Below are positions 36,451-49,377 of a stretch of 64,000 nt of DNA, in pieces. Within the stretch, counting starts at the first letter, position 1; each line of letters begins with the position of its first letter. Under the pieces are notes generated by a model that worked only from the letters and a program-made list of their open reading frames with translations, did no database searches and had not been told where the DNA came from. A program made the position numbers and the translations under genes. The stretch is from Amanita rubescens (Eukaryota > Basidiomycota > Agaricomycetes > Agaricales > Amanitaceae). The stretch is taken from assembly GCA_015039365.1 (NCBI GenBank), contig WION01000103.1:94600-158599 (forward strand), in the 5' to 3' direction.

Positions 36451-39400
36451 ATGGGTACGCCCTCCCAATCGTCATTTTCCTCCCTTGCTCCCATCGATAC
36501 AAACCTTGTACCTACTACAGACATTATTTCAGCACAATGTCCAAGGTAAGGTTGGTTAGGCCCATCGATGAAAGCAACTCAACACGCATTGCAGGTTCCG
36601 AATTTTGATCGTAGGACGTGTAAGGCCTGGTTCCCGCCCCAACTACACGTGGAGTTAATGAATACATTTTCACAGTCTGGCGCGGGGAAATCGTCGCTCA
36701 TCAACGCTATATTCAACGCATCTCTAGCGGTATGCATTCTATTATTATTATCTTTAACCGCTAAACTGACTTTACGATGTTCAGCACGATAGAGCTACCA
36801 AGGCCAATATCAACGAAGAAATCACCTCAGAGCACAACAAGCATTTAATCATTCATGATTCTGAGGGCTATGAACCGGGGAATGAGGAAAGATTCAACGT
36901 CCTGGAACAATTCATCACGGAACGGAGTCAGAAAGGAGCCATGGCCGACAGACTACACGCAATTTGGTGCGTCAGCGGATGATGCGAATCGAACATCCAA
37001 ACTCACGTTATTTTAACAGGTTATGCATCACCGTGCCGGACACCAGTAGTTCGATGATCCAACAATGGGACGAAAAGATTTTACTGTTAAATCGATACAA
37101 AGGCAATTACTGATGATTCCTACTCCAACTTTCTAGGCTAACATTCATGACAGTACCAATAATCGTCGTCTTCACAAAATTTGACCTTTTCGTAGAGGGA
37201 CTGAATAAGGGCACGGGTAGCCCTGAATCCGCTGAGAGGTATTTTCAGGAGAACTATGGTCCGTTATTCGAGACGTCAACGAAGAAAATCGCAGGCCAAG
37301 TACCATATACTGTTGTGGCGAGTACGTTCTACTCCTGCTCTAGGGTTTGCTTCACCCATATTAACATTTCCGTGTTAGTTTCGCTGCCTGCGACTTTGCA
37401 GCGGCTTGTCGAAATGACGGATCGAAGTATACGTGTCGACATGCCGAGTCCATCGAGCGCGAACCCTGATGGTAAGATCGTTTCTTCGATAAGACAACTG
37501 AGCATAATCGATCATTCGCAGGACCGAATGAAGAGCAATTGGATGCAATGCAAATTGCTTTAGCAACAGCACAACGTGTCGATGTGCCAGCCAAGCTTTC
37601 CGCGTCAATAAGGTGGGCTGCCTTCCCAGGGTAAAATATACCCCTGACATCTCATATTATCGCAGAGTAGGGAAAAAGAGTAAGCCGGATCTGCAAATTG
37701 CTGTCAATCTTACGACAATCTATAGAATACTGGAGAGCAATAGTATCCGGCATACATTTCCTCAATGTTAGCCTGCAAAAATGCCTACTTGCGATACATA
37801 AAGATATTGTCACTATCTGGAATATCCGGGGCTTAGATGAGGTACGCAACAGCGATCTCAACAGCTTTCGATTTACCGCTTCTCGATAGATTCTTCTCGG
37901 GGATCGATTCCGCCGTGCAATGATGATCGTCGTTGATGACCTGAGCCGACCAGACCAAATAAGCGCCAGTGCACTGTGGGTGAACAAACAACCTGATAAT
38001 TAATCTACAAAGCTAATGTGCGTTACAAGGCAAGGCAAGATTCCTGTATCCGTGGCAGCAGGTCTATGGACAAGCGGTGTTTACAAAAGACTGTAAGTAT
38101 TTGTTGTTGTTATTGTTGTTGTTCTTATAGCATGTGCCGAACTGTTCAACAGACCTGAGCATATTCGTTGTCTTCTGGGATACGTAGTGGACCTCACGCT
38201 TATCCTACAAGCCGTGTTCCAAGTTTCGCAGGAGGAACATCTAGAGAGCGAACCGTTGCGGGAACGTTTAAACGAGATCATCTATGAATTTCATTCATCC
38301 GACAAGAAGAAATCAATTCATACCACGATTTGGGCATTTGTTGGGTCTCAGCGACCATCTGCTAAGGCCGTAGTGGGTAAGATCGAATCATTGATAATCG
38401 GAAATGAGGTATGAATCTTGGTGAACTGATTGCTCGCGATATGACTCAATGCCGTCCGATAGATGACAATCAAGGATACGCAATTTGACCAGAGAAAACC
38501 TGCCCTCCCGTCTCTACTTACAATTCTCAAACTTGAGGTATGCGCGTTTGAAGTACCATGGACCCCTTCGCTAATGGCTACTAGCTGGGCAGAAAAGGTG
38601 AAATAGTAAACGAGATCACCGTTCGCCTTATGCGCAAATTGTTGGATTTCCCGGACTACAGCACTATTGCTTCAGAACTGGGAACCTCTTCTTCAGACAC
38701 TGAGTTATTACTTGATTTCATCCTTCATGTGCGTATATCTTCGTTCCACCTGATTGACATGATTATTTACTCCCGCAGCTACTCCGAAATGGCGACCTGT
38801 CGAATCGTGGCGTTCAAGATACTAATCATAAAGCCAGGAAGTTGATGTATTATCTGATATCTAAAAAGGACGTCATGCCCAGATCCCTATTTGTTACCGA
38901 TGTCAAGAGCAAAGTGGATGTTAGTGGCATTGCTATAGGAGGTTTTGGGCGTGTTTTCAGAGGCGAACATAAAGGGCAGCCGGTTGCGCTGAAAGTGCTA
39001 AGCAGAGGTCATAAACATGTGAGCATATTGCCCTTCTTTCTCCTTGCTGTACTGATTTGTGCTACAAGGGTTCCCACAGAAAAGACGGCGGACGGGAAGC
39101 CCTAGCATGGCGATCGTTGAAGAAGCACTCTCATATCCTTCCCTTACTGGGAGTGTACGAAGACAAGCTGCAGCTATTCCTGGTGTTACCGTTCATGATG
39201 AATGGAACTTTAACTGAATGGAGAAGGAAGCAACCACCACTCATAGATGTACATAAGCGGGTAAGATTGCCATGTTTGACGGAACAATTAACTGGAGTTA
39301 CTGAAAATCGATCAGATGTTGGAAGTTGCTGAGGCCGTTCAATACATTCATTCGGAAGGAATCGTACATGGGGATTTGCGTGGAGTGGGTATTCTGTTAT

Positions 39401-39929
39401 TCCATTATATCAGCTAATCAATCTCGTCTACCAAGGAAAATGTCCTTCTCGGCGACAATCTCCAATGCCAATTAGCTGATACCGGATTAACCCAAAACTC
39501 TGATGCCATCGTGACGTTATCCGCGTCCGCCTTTTTGTTCAATTATGCCGCGCCAGAACTATTTGTCATGCAGTCCGAGGGCGACGTACACCATGAAGAT
39601 CGCGATGCACAAAAAGGGGGCAAAACGACGAAAACGGATGTATATGCGTTTGGCTGCCTTTATTATGCGGTACGTTTTGCGTGATTTAATCTATTCGGGA
39701 CGTTGAGCAGCAATCTATGTAGATATTCTTCAATACCGTTCCTTTTCAGGGCAAATTCGAATATCAGATCATGCGACTCGTCACAAGTGGAGGACGTCCC
39801 CTTCGGCTAGACAGCCCGAAAATAGAAAACAATATATGGCATATTATGCAGAGCTGTTGGAAAAACAGTCCCTCTGCACGTCCGACAGTCGAAGATGTAC
39901 GAGCACGGCTGGCTGCGCATGGTACATAA
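36451..39929 (+). CDS. GTPase-TKL kinase fusion, copy 6 (DTG class)
   Basis: Starts MGTPSQSSFSSLAP at 36451 and contains leader PTTDIISAQCPR. GTPase: SGAGKSSLINAIFNASLA, HDSEGYEPGN, TKFDLFVEGL. GC-donor intron 37103-37153. Middle region: 14-base microexon 37666-37679, GYVVDLTLILQAVFQVSQEE. Kinase: AIGGFGRVFRG, VALKVL, HSEGIVHGDLRG, ENVLLGDNLQCQLADTGLTQ (DFG as DTG), FNYAAPELFVMQSEG, an acidic His/Asp stretch instead of Cys residues, TDVYAFGCLYYA, NSPSARPTVEDV and a stop at 39929. Lys, Asp and Asn of the active site are present. ATG 38463 opens the junction exon. Convergent with copy 7, 603 bases between stops. Confidence 0.87.
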
Positions 39930-40531
39930 TGACGATCTTGAAGCTTGAAGCTTGCTTTACCTTTCTTTCCCTATGGAAGTGCCGTACACTGAAACATTTA
40001 ACCCACAGAATCAGAACAATGCGTGAGAGCCAATAGAAAAAGTGTAAGGCAGACGTGCCATAGAATAAACCTATTAAATGCGATATGGAAACATATCTCT
40101 CTTGTATCTTGTATCCCGACATAGATTGTCGCTAGAATTATGCTACCAGGTATTAATATTAGATGACATTCAAATAAATTAGGTTGACAGCAGTAATATA
40201 TATATGCCACGCTACAACTTTCATGAACGGCAGTTAATCGAAGTGGTTCGTATGTTATGCCAATCGGATAGGTGACAGGTGAGCCCCGAAGGATTAGACG
40301 AAAGGTACGGCAAGTGAAGTAACTTATCACTGTACATGTCCTTCGTTTGCAGGACACAAGATTATTATCACGTCACCATACCGACTATCTTCGACCAAGT
40401 TATATCCACGGGCAGACTGTCAAGGTAAATACTAGTACAATGCTACAAAAATAAGGGGCATAAATCTACATAGATGTAATCGTACACAGACAAATTGATA
40501 ATGCGATACGGTGAAATGGTCCTGAACTACG
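39930..40531. other. Intergenic between convergent copies 6 and 7
   Basis: 3' flanks only. Short frames on both strands lack motifs. Confidence 0.5.
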
Positions 40532-43500
40532 TTATTTGACATGAGCTGGCGTGATGAACGACTTCACCGTTTCCACAATTTGGTTCATTGGCGGACGTTC
40601 AGTAGCCTGGGATTTCCAGCAGTCGTTGATGAATTTCCAAAGGCTTTCTTCCATTTTCGGGTTTTCTAATAGCGGTGGGCGATCTCCGGTTGTGACGAGC
40701 CAGGCAATGCGGAGAGGAGATTCCCCTTGATAAGGAACGGAATCGAAGAATATCTGCACGAGCCTTGTTACGCGCGCTGACGGATCAATCGATAGACTCA
40801 CTGCGTAATAAAGGCATCCGAAAGCATAGATGTCTGATCCCATTGTTTTCTTCCGTACCGCAGGTTCCCCACTACATCCATTGCATTGGAGTTTGTTGCA
40901 TTTGCTGCATTTACCAAACAACTCCGGAGCAGCATAATGTGGTGTATAAGCCATAGTTCCTGTAGCAGTGGAGTCGGAATGTCGGGTTAAACCGAAGTCA
41001 ACAATTTTGCAGTGGGATTCAGAGTCGAGGAGGACATTGTCCTGATGGAAAAAGTAAACCGATAGATCGAATGCGATATGGAAATACGCACTCCTTTTAT
41101 GTCGCCATGCACGATTCCTTCCGAGTGAAGATATTGAACACCCTCAGCTACCTCCAGGATCTGAAAGACATGTGAATTTTATTTAACGTTCTGACAAGTG
41201 CTAGAATCTTACCAGCCTATGTATCCCAGTCAAAGACAGCGGCTTTACAGTTCTCCTCCACTCCGCCAATGTTCCGTTCGGCATCAATGGCGACACGAGG
41301 AATTGCACTTTCTGCTCTTGAAATATTCCGAGTAGAGGGAGGATAAAATCGTGTCTGAGTGATCGCCATATTAGAGCTTCCTTGCAAAATTCTTGAAAAA
41401 GCTTCTCATCAAATAATTACTATTTGGGCAATAAAAAGAGGAAATGGACTGACGACTGTTTGTCCTTTGCTAAAGTTATCAAGCATTTTCAGTGCAACTA
41501 CCTCTTCTTTGTATTTCCCTTTGAGAACACGTCCGTGGCCTCCTATGCCGATAAGGCCATGATCGGCATCAAAGCTGACATTGGTAATATATAGAGACTG
41601 AGGTATGACATTTGCCTCGGAGATCAGTTTGCCCATCAATCTCCTGGCCCTTCGGTTGGCGTCTGTCAGGCCACAAGTTGACAGATGATCATTTTGGAGT
41701 AGCTATCAGGAGTAAGTGGCAAAATGAGCGAGCGGAGCAAGTGCATACGTACGTAGAGGATAAAATCAAGTAATAATTCGATATCCAAAGGATTCATTCC
41801 GGAGACTATACTGCGAAAATCGAGTAAGTTGGTATCCACTGAAGGATCCATTCCGGGGGCTATACTGCGAAATTCTGGTAATTTTAACAGCTCGCACACA
41901 AGGTCAAGGATAATGCGGTTCACTACCAGGCCGTTCGCGGTTAACTAGTAGTCATGAGCAACAGTGTGATGACGTTTCGAAAGTCCATACCTCAAATCTG
42001 AGGATTGTAAGTAATGATCGAAGAGGGGGTCTCTGCTTGTTAAGTTGGATATCAATCTGCGTCATCTGCGGCACGGCATGTGGGATGGCAGTTAGCAACC
42101 GGTTGCTGCTGGGATGAACTTCGTACCTGATTTTCATTTAACAACGACTGAATCTTCTCCACCACGTTATCTTTCCCAACCGTATGCTGAGCAAATCCGC
42201 AGATGGCGTCATGGATTTTTTTCTTCCTCTCTGAACAGTGAAACTCGTAGATAATCTCGTCCACGTGTTCCAGCGTTACTTGTCCTTCAAATTGATCTTG
42301 AAGCGACACTTGGAACATGGCTTGAAGGATAAGTGTGAGATCCACTACGTATCCCATGAGACAACGAATATGCTCTGGTCTGTAGAACAATTCAGTTTAT
42401 CTACCAGGGTAGGAAGCGATACATGCTCACCCGTTTTTGTAAATAGCACTCGTCCACAGATTCGCTAACCCCGTCAGCGCCGACGCCACCGTTACTTTGC
42501 TCTGCCTATAAACGATTATCAGTTGAACGACTTGCCAACACCCTAGTTCACCCACATAGTGTTTGTATCCTTGAGATCTTCCACTATAACCATCATTCGA
42601 CGACGGAATGCATTACTGAGAAGGAACTACCGAGATGTAATGGATCAAGAGTACATTTAAGATAATCTTGTACATACCTCGTGTGAGTCCCGAAAATTCC
42701 AGATCGTGATGATGTCTTTATGTATCGCATGCAAACATTTTTCGAGGCTCATATTGAAAAAATGTATGCCAGATGCGATTGCTCTCCAATATTCTATAAA
42801 TTGAGATAAGGACACAGAACGTTGGTTACGTGACGAATTTAACTTACTCTTTTTTCCTACTCTGTAATAAAGTCAGGACTATCCAACTTCGGATCGGGGT
42901 GGATCAGGGCACTCACTTTATTGATGCCTCGATTTTGCCCGCCATATCGACGCGCTGCGCCGTTGCCAATGCGATCTGCGCCGATCCCGATTGGTTTTCA
43001 TCTGATCCTGCCGACCGATTATTTTCAGCAATGTTATCAAGAATAGCTCCTACCGTGGAGTCCGCCGGTTAGGATGGAACTCTCGGCCCCTATGTGTTCC
43101 ATTGTGACTTGGACCAGTCGTTGCAAGGTATCAGGTCGCGATTCTGCACGACATTAATGGAAGCGGAGCAACGTCAGGCGCAGACATACTCGACACGAGA
43201 GCGTATGGTATGGGGCGATCCTGACTCACGCCGCCCTTCTTGAATTTGTGGCCAAACGTTTGCTCGAACATTTGCTCAGCCGCCTGAGAAATATTTGGGC
43301 CTTTCAGCTTTCCCCGCTTCGACAACCCAGCTATGTAAAGGTCAAATTTAGTGATCACGACGACTATTGGCACTGTTGTCACGGTAAGTCTCGTATTAAG
43401 CTAGAGATTTCAGATAGTTACCTTTGTTTCGATTCAACTTAAAAATATTTTCTTCGCCTGTTTCAAACACACGCCCACCAGAGTACGAAGCAGGGATACA

Positions 43501-44062
43501 CAGCCTGTGAAACGACGTGAATCAAAACAATCGACTTGCGTTATCTGTGGGCGCACCAAATTGCATGAAGCCTTTCGGTAGGCGATTGCTTCTTAGTTTG
43601 CTCCGTAATAAAATTCTCCAGGATATTGAATTTTTCCTTGTCTCCTGGCTCATAACCTTGAGAATCGTGAAGTATTAGGTGCTTGTTGTAAGGTGAGGTG
43701 ATTCCTTTGTTGATATTGGCTGCGCCAGCTCGGTCGTGTTCGACATTCTAAATCCCATTGAGCGATTGCAGGCGCGGGATGGGCGTCAAAGATAACATAC
43801 CGCCAACGAGGCTTTGAAGATAGCATTGATAAGCGACGATTTCCCCACACCAGACTGTTACAGGACATCCATGAACAGAACTTGTACTGGAATTGATAAT
43901 AGGCCTTACTCGACCCACGATAAGGATCCGGAACCTGCAACACGTTTAATTCGATGTCATCGATGGCTCTAAATGATGTTACCTTGGATAATCTTCTTCT
44001 GTGGTTGGCTTAAGGTCCAGAACGGGAGCGACAAGCGACACTGAACTAGGAGGGGGCTCCAT
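40532..44062 (-). CDS. GTPase-TKL kinase fusion, copy 7 (DFG and Cys-insert class)
   Basis: Starts MEPPPSSVSLVAP at 44062; the leader is altered (PTTEEDYPR rather than PTTDxIAEECPR). GTPase: SGVGKSSLINAIFKASLA, HDSQGYEPGD, TKFDLYIAGL, GT donor before VPIVVV. Middle region: 14-base microexon near 42850, GYVVDLTLILQAMFQVSLQD. The linker before the kinase holds an 18-codon internal duplication (FRSIAPGMDP and FRSIVSGMNP). Kinase: GIGGHGRVLKG, VALKML, HGDIKG, DNVLLDSESHCKIVDFGLTR, APELFGK, CSKC-x4-CNGC, SDIYAFGCLYYA, QATERPPMNQI. Catalytic residues are present. Divergent from copy 8; the starts are 945 bases apart. Confidence 0.87.
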
Positions 44063-44106
44063 GGTGGGTGGTGAGAAGAGTGTTTACTTTAGCGCTCAAG
44101 AATTCT

Positions 44107-44128
44107 GGATCGATATGATGAGTAATCA
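44107..44128 (-). promoter_or_regulatory. Conserved 5' box of the GTPase-kinase family
   Basis: Minus strand: TGATTACTCATCAT then ATCGATCC, 45-66 bases before ATG 44062. It is followed by GAGCGCTAAAG and CTCTTCTCACCACCCACC directly before the start. Confidence 0.6.
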
Positions 44129-44920
44129 TTGGACGAATACAAAAAGAGATGGCATCAATGTGGTAGTGGTTCAGATACGTCCAGAAATAACGTAGCCTCG
44201 CGGATCGGACTATGCATCGATCGTTGACAAACTGGTATCGGTAAGAGTCCGTCTGACACCCGAGATTGTCAATCAGATATGGCGCAGAGGCAACTCGACT
44301 GAGTTTCATGGCTAATACCATCTCGCAGACACGCAGACACGCAAGAAGCTATTACTATTAGATATGATCGCCTTACTATTTGCCCCTGTACCTGGCGTTT
44401 ATGTATTGCGTCAATCGGAAGCATTCCGCGACGCGTAGGCTGTCACTGATTTCATCACTGAAGCCTGTGAATAGCTAGCAGTTGTTGCCGCACCACTAAT
44501 CGACCGCGCCGCTCCCGGTCGCCATCCGAGGATTGTGAATGCCGAGAGCGAAACGTACACACATAATTTAAGCGGAGATTCGGTGAAGTCCTACTACTTC
44601 TCACGCATTTCTGTCGCTGGAGATTACTTACTTATCATCGTATTTCTCTTGCGCTCTATTTAATCAGCTTTCTCTTCATCAACGAAGTGCAAATCTCTTG
44701 TAAAAGAATCGGCACCAACAGAGCGATGAACATGATTTGTTTCAGCGCCCTCAAATTAAGCAGCTCCAATTCAATTTAATCCAACGAAGGTAAGTTGAAT
44801 TCCTCATATGAAAAAGTCTAATGGACAATGTGACTAAAGAAGGGGGTGAAGAACTGACTGGGGAAGGCGAAAAGCGGAATGGGAGATTTGAGGTGTGAGA
44901 AACCCGTGCCAGTGGATCTG
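44129..44920. other. Divergent promoter region of copies 7 and 8
   Basis: About 0.8 kb between the two opposed 5' boxes. No gene recognised. AT-rich segments occur toward copy 8. Confidence 0.45.
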
Positions 44921-44949
44921 GTGATTACATACTACTTAGCATCAATCCC
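44921..44949 (+). promoter_or_regulatory. Conserved 5' box of the GTPase-kinase family
   Basis: GTGATTACATACTACTTAG followed by CATCAATCC, 59-87 bases before ATG 45008, then GGCGTTAATGCGCC and TTCTTCCCATCAACATTC. Confidence 0.55.
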
Positions 44950-45007
44950 TGCAGGCCTATGCTCCGGCGTTAATGCGCCACTGCTGCCATTCTTCCCATC
45001 AACATTC

Positions 45008-48000
45008 ATGGACGACGCCCAGACATCTCGGCCACCCCCGTCGCCCGTCTCTCTCAGCGATAAAAACCTCATACCTACGACGGACTTGATTGCGGAAGAT
45101 TGTCCAAGGTAGCGTAGGTTGGGCCGCTAATAAAATCAACTCAACATTTCACAGGTTCCGCATCCTTATTGTTGGACAAGTACGACTTGTTACCCTTCCC
45201 GTTATTTATTAGGCTCACAACTGGTTTTCTCAACAGTCTGGCGTGGGAAAATCGTCACTCATCAATGCTATATTCAAGGCTTCTCTCGCGGTATACCCCT
45301 TGTCACGGTTTACAGTTCAACAGCTCAACGACATCTAGGATGTCCAACATCACAACAAGGCTGGCACAGCCAATATTAACGAAGGCATCACGTCACCTCA
45401 TAACAAGCACCTCATCATCCATGACTCTGAAGGTTATACGCCAGGCGACAATGAGAAATTCGGTATTTTAGAGAAATTCATCACGGAGTGGAGTCAGAAG
45501 GAGACCGTTGCCGAGAGGCTTCATGCGATTTGGTGCGCTCAGGGATTATGCAAATCGATCGCTTCAATTCATGTTGTCAAATAGGTTGTGCATTATGTCG
45601 CCATACACTGGCGGCAAGATTCTCCACCCATGGGACGAAAAAATATTCCAGTTAAATCAACACAAAGGCAGTTATTCGCGATCCCTGTTCAAATCATCAG
45701 CTTATCGTGTCAATAGTGCCGATAATCGTCGTGTACACGAAGTTTGACCTTTTCGTAGTGAACCTGCGCAGGAATAAGAACAACGCTGGGAAGAGTGATA
45801 GTACTCATGAGGCTGCCGAGATGCATTTTAACGAAAAATACGGCCAGTCATTCGCGTCATCAACGAAGGACGTTTGGGGTCCAGGTCAGATACCATATAC
45901 AGTTGCTTCAAGTACGTTTGCGCTTCAGGTTGCTTCGTCTTGCGTTGACATCTCCCTGTAGTCCATCTGCCTGATACGTTGCCGCGGTTGGTCGATATGA
46001 CAATGCGAAGTATGCATATCGATACATCAGATGTATTGGGTGGGCTAGCACACGGTAAGAACTGTTTATTTGATGGGCCGGTTGAGAATAATCGTCCTTC
46101 AGGACAGGAGGAATATGTATATGTATCAGATTCACCACAAATTGCTCTTGCAACTGCGCAACGTGTTGATATGCCTGCCAAGATTGCCGCGTCAATAAGG
46201 TAGGTTACCCTTTCCATGTCAGAATATTGATCCGATTGTTGCAGAGTAGGGAGGAAGAGTAAGCTAATCATGTAGCTTGTTGTCAGCGTTCTACACCTTA
46301 CTGCAATTCACAGAATACTGGAGAGCAATAGCATCAGGCTTATATTTTTTCAACATGAGCTTGCAAAAGTGTTTATATGCGATACATAAAGACATCGTCA
46401 CCGTGTGGAATATTCGGTATCTGGATGAGGTACGCACCACTGCGTACCTTAAAAGGCGTTCAATTCATTGCTTCTCATTAGATTCTCATCAGTGATACAT
46501 TCTGTCGTCGAATGATGTTTATCGTGGAAGATCTCAATGTTCAGAAACAACAGGATGCCAGCACAGCGTGAGTGGATCAAGAATGTCAGCATTGAGAACG
46601 CTGACGCTGTTGCAAAGTAAGATAACGCTGACATCGGCAGTGGCGGGCCTCACGAAGTTGTGGGCGAACGGTGTCTACCAACAGGGGTGAGTATGTACTC
46701 GTTGTTGTCAGTAAATGTGTTGGACTGTTTTACAGACCAGAACATATCCGTTGTCTCATGGGCTACGTAGTAGACCTCACACTTATTCTACAAGCTGTAT
46801 TCCGTGTCTCAATCGCGGAACGTCTGGAGAAAAACGCGATACAAGAACGCCTAAACGAAATCATATATGAATTTCAGTTATCGGAAAGGAAGAAATTGAT
46901 TCATGATGCGATCTGGTCATTTGTCAGGGTGCAGCACCCGTTTGCCAAAGACAACGTGGTGGATAAGATCGAATCATTGATAAAGGAAAATGAGGTATGA
47001 AGCTTAAATTCAGGCGCGAATCCACTGCTCACGACATATTTCGCCATGTTGTGCTGAAGATGACGGTCAAGGATACCCAGTTAGACCAGGAGAGGTCCTT
47101 CCTTTCCTCATTACTTGGAATAATCGGTTTCGAGACTGTGAGTGTTGTCGAGTTATTACTACTTGTCACTGAAGACTGCCAGCTAATCGCCAACCCCAAT
47201 GGCCCTGTAGTAAACCAGGTTATCCTTAGGCTTGTACATAAGCTGTTAGATTCACCAGACTATGGTACCATCCCTTCAGAACTAGAAAACCCTTCGGACA
47301 TCCAAGTCTTACTTGATTTTATCCTCTACGTGCGTTTGTATACGTCTCGCTTGCTTGACATCGTTTACTTACTCCATTTAGTTACTTCACACCGGTCGCC
47401 TGTCGAAATCTGGTATTCCAGATGCGAACCGAAGAGCTAGGCGTCTGATGTTCAAACTGATGTCCAAGACCGATGTCCTGCCAAAGTCTTTTTCTATAAG
47501 TGGTGTTAAATTTGACACACAATTCGACGTCGCCGCTATGAAAGGGTTTGGACGTGTTTTTAGAGGCGAATACGAAGGGCAGAATGTTGCGCTGAAAGAG
47601 CTGAACAAAGGTCATAATAACGTTAGTATTAACTTCTTTTTTCCTTTACAGAGCTGACTCGTTTGGTTAGAGTTGGAAAACGTTTTGTTGGGAAGCTGTC
47701 GCATGGCGATCGCTAGGCCCGCACCGTTTTATTCTTCCGCTACTAGGAATATTTGAAGACAAATTACAACTGTATTTCGTGTCGCCGTTTACGGAGAACG
47801 GAACATTGACTCAATGGCGGAGAGACCACGCACCATCTCCAGCTGAAGTACATCAATGGGTATGATTTAGTGCATGGCGAAACGATTAAGTAAATCACTA
47901 ATATTTTTTAGGTGCAGGAGGTTGCTGAGGGGATGCGATATATTCATTCGGAAGGACTGGTGCACGGTGACCTGCGTGGGGTATTTATCCTGATCTCGCA

Positions 48001-48527
48001 TTTTATCTGTCGATTCAGTTTGTCGTAGGAAAATATCCTCCTCAACTCAAGCCTCCAATGCCAAATCGCTGATATTGCCTTGACGCAAAATTCTAATCCC
48101 ATTCGTACGCTATCGGCCTCAGGTCATAGGTTTAATTATGCTGCGCCGGAACTGTTTACCGCACAGAATCAGAGTGACAGTCCTTCCGATGACCATGAAG
48201 TACTGCGTAAGACAACGCAAACAGACGTGTATGCCTTTGGTTGCCTTTACTATGCCGTATGTTCCAAGTATTCCTCGGCTCATCAGGCGCGTTCAGCAAT
48301 GGCTTGCACAGATATTCTTTGATTCTGTCCCGTTTTTGGAGCGGAGTGAATATCAAATCATGCAGCTCGTCACAAGTGGAACACATCCGGACCGATTAGA
48401 AAGCCCGAAAATGGAAGACAATACATGGAATCTTCTTCAGAGATGCTGGGAAATGGACCCCTTCAAACGCCCAACAATGGAAGAAATAAAGAAAACGATC
48501 ATGACGTTCACTAACGTTGAGACTTAG
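45008..48527 (+). CDS. GTPase-TKL kinase fusion, copy 8 (DIA class, weakened glycine loop)
   Basis: Starts MDDAQTSRPPPSP at 45008 and contains the leader PTTDLIAEDCPR. GTPase: SGVGKSSLINAIFKASLA, HDSEGYTPGD, TKFDLFVVNL. GC-donor intron 45668-45716. Middle region: 14-base microexon near 46246, GYVVDLTLILQAVFRVSIAE. The kinase glycine loop reads AMKGFGRVFRG, so the first glycine of GxGxxG is gone. VALKEL keeps the lysine, HGDLRGENILLN keeps Asp and Asn, and DFG is DIA (QIADIALTQ), so the metal-binding segment is changed most strongly here. FNYAAPELFTAQ, an acidic stretch, TDVYAFGCLYYA and DPFKRPTMEEI follow, with a stop at 48527. Possibly a weak kinase or pseudokinase. In tandem with copy 9. 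Confidence 0.86.
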
Positions 48528-49311
48528 CCTTTTCCTATGCTGTAATATTGAAACGATAAATGACTTATAATTGAGAGTCATGTACGCAGCAGATTTTGTG
48601 TAATTGTAATATCATCTTTTCTTGACCAGCATACAAGGCTCCGGTTTCCTTATACTTGTTGAATCCAAAGTGCGTAAGCCGTGCAGGGCGTTTGTCCCGG
48701 CCCGGGGTCCATTCAACTTATGCATTCAAACCTCAGGTTATCGGGTATAGACACCGAATTGACCGAAGAATTAACGTCTGGCATCTAGCACCGATTCTGA
48801 CATTTACCGCGTCCTTGGCAATTGGCGGATGTGTTCGAAGTCTGAATCATCCGAAACTGGCTAGACTGGTAGGGACAGTGATTCTAAAGCGTCAGAGCGC
48901 TCAGCATTACAGTCAGAGATTCGGAATTCTAGTAGTAAAAACGAGGATGGACAGGGCCCTACCAGTGGGCCAATTTAAAAAGCCCTTCTCCGTCGGTAGT
49001 GCGCTTCACGGCTTCCAGAGAAGATCTGACTTACTTAATTTGTAGGTGTACCGAAGCGCAGAAACTCTAAGGAGAGCGAAAGTCTTGCGTCGGGGTAGAT
49101 GCGAAGCGTGGGTTGGACTCGGAGGGGCCAGTGTTTACGTATTTTGGCCCTTTCTCCCGGGCCGGCCCGGACAGTGTCACTGTGTAGTACGTAGTACTCC
49201 AAAATTACAAGGTGGTGGAAAAAGCCTCAGCTTGAACACAGGTTTTGAAAGAACTCTATTCTCACTGGAATTGGTAACAGAACTCTAAACTAAAACTTAT
49301 TCCTCCATCCA
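48528..49311. other. Intergenic between tandem copies 8 and 9
   Basis: Open frames 48656-49045 and 49046-49288 run through it but show no motif or splice structure. A GC-rich palindromic patch lies near 49160. I call no gene. Confidence 0.4.
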
Positions 49312-49336
49312 GTGATTACATACACAGCATCAATCT
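49312..49336 (+). promoter_or_regulatory. Conserved 5' box of the GTPase-kinase family
   Basis: GTGATTACATACACAG followed by CATCAATCT, 42-66 bases before ATG 49378, then GGGCGCCAAACATTCTTC and TCACCACTGATC directly ahead of the start. Confidence 0.6.
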
Positions 49337-49377
49337 AGGACCGCCATGGGCGCCAAACATTCTTCTCACCACTGATC

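Noticed and set aside
48656..49288. Two consecutive plus-strand open frames between copies 8 and 9
   Set aside because: Composition and lack of motifs suggest chance open frames in a GC-richer patch.
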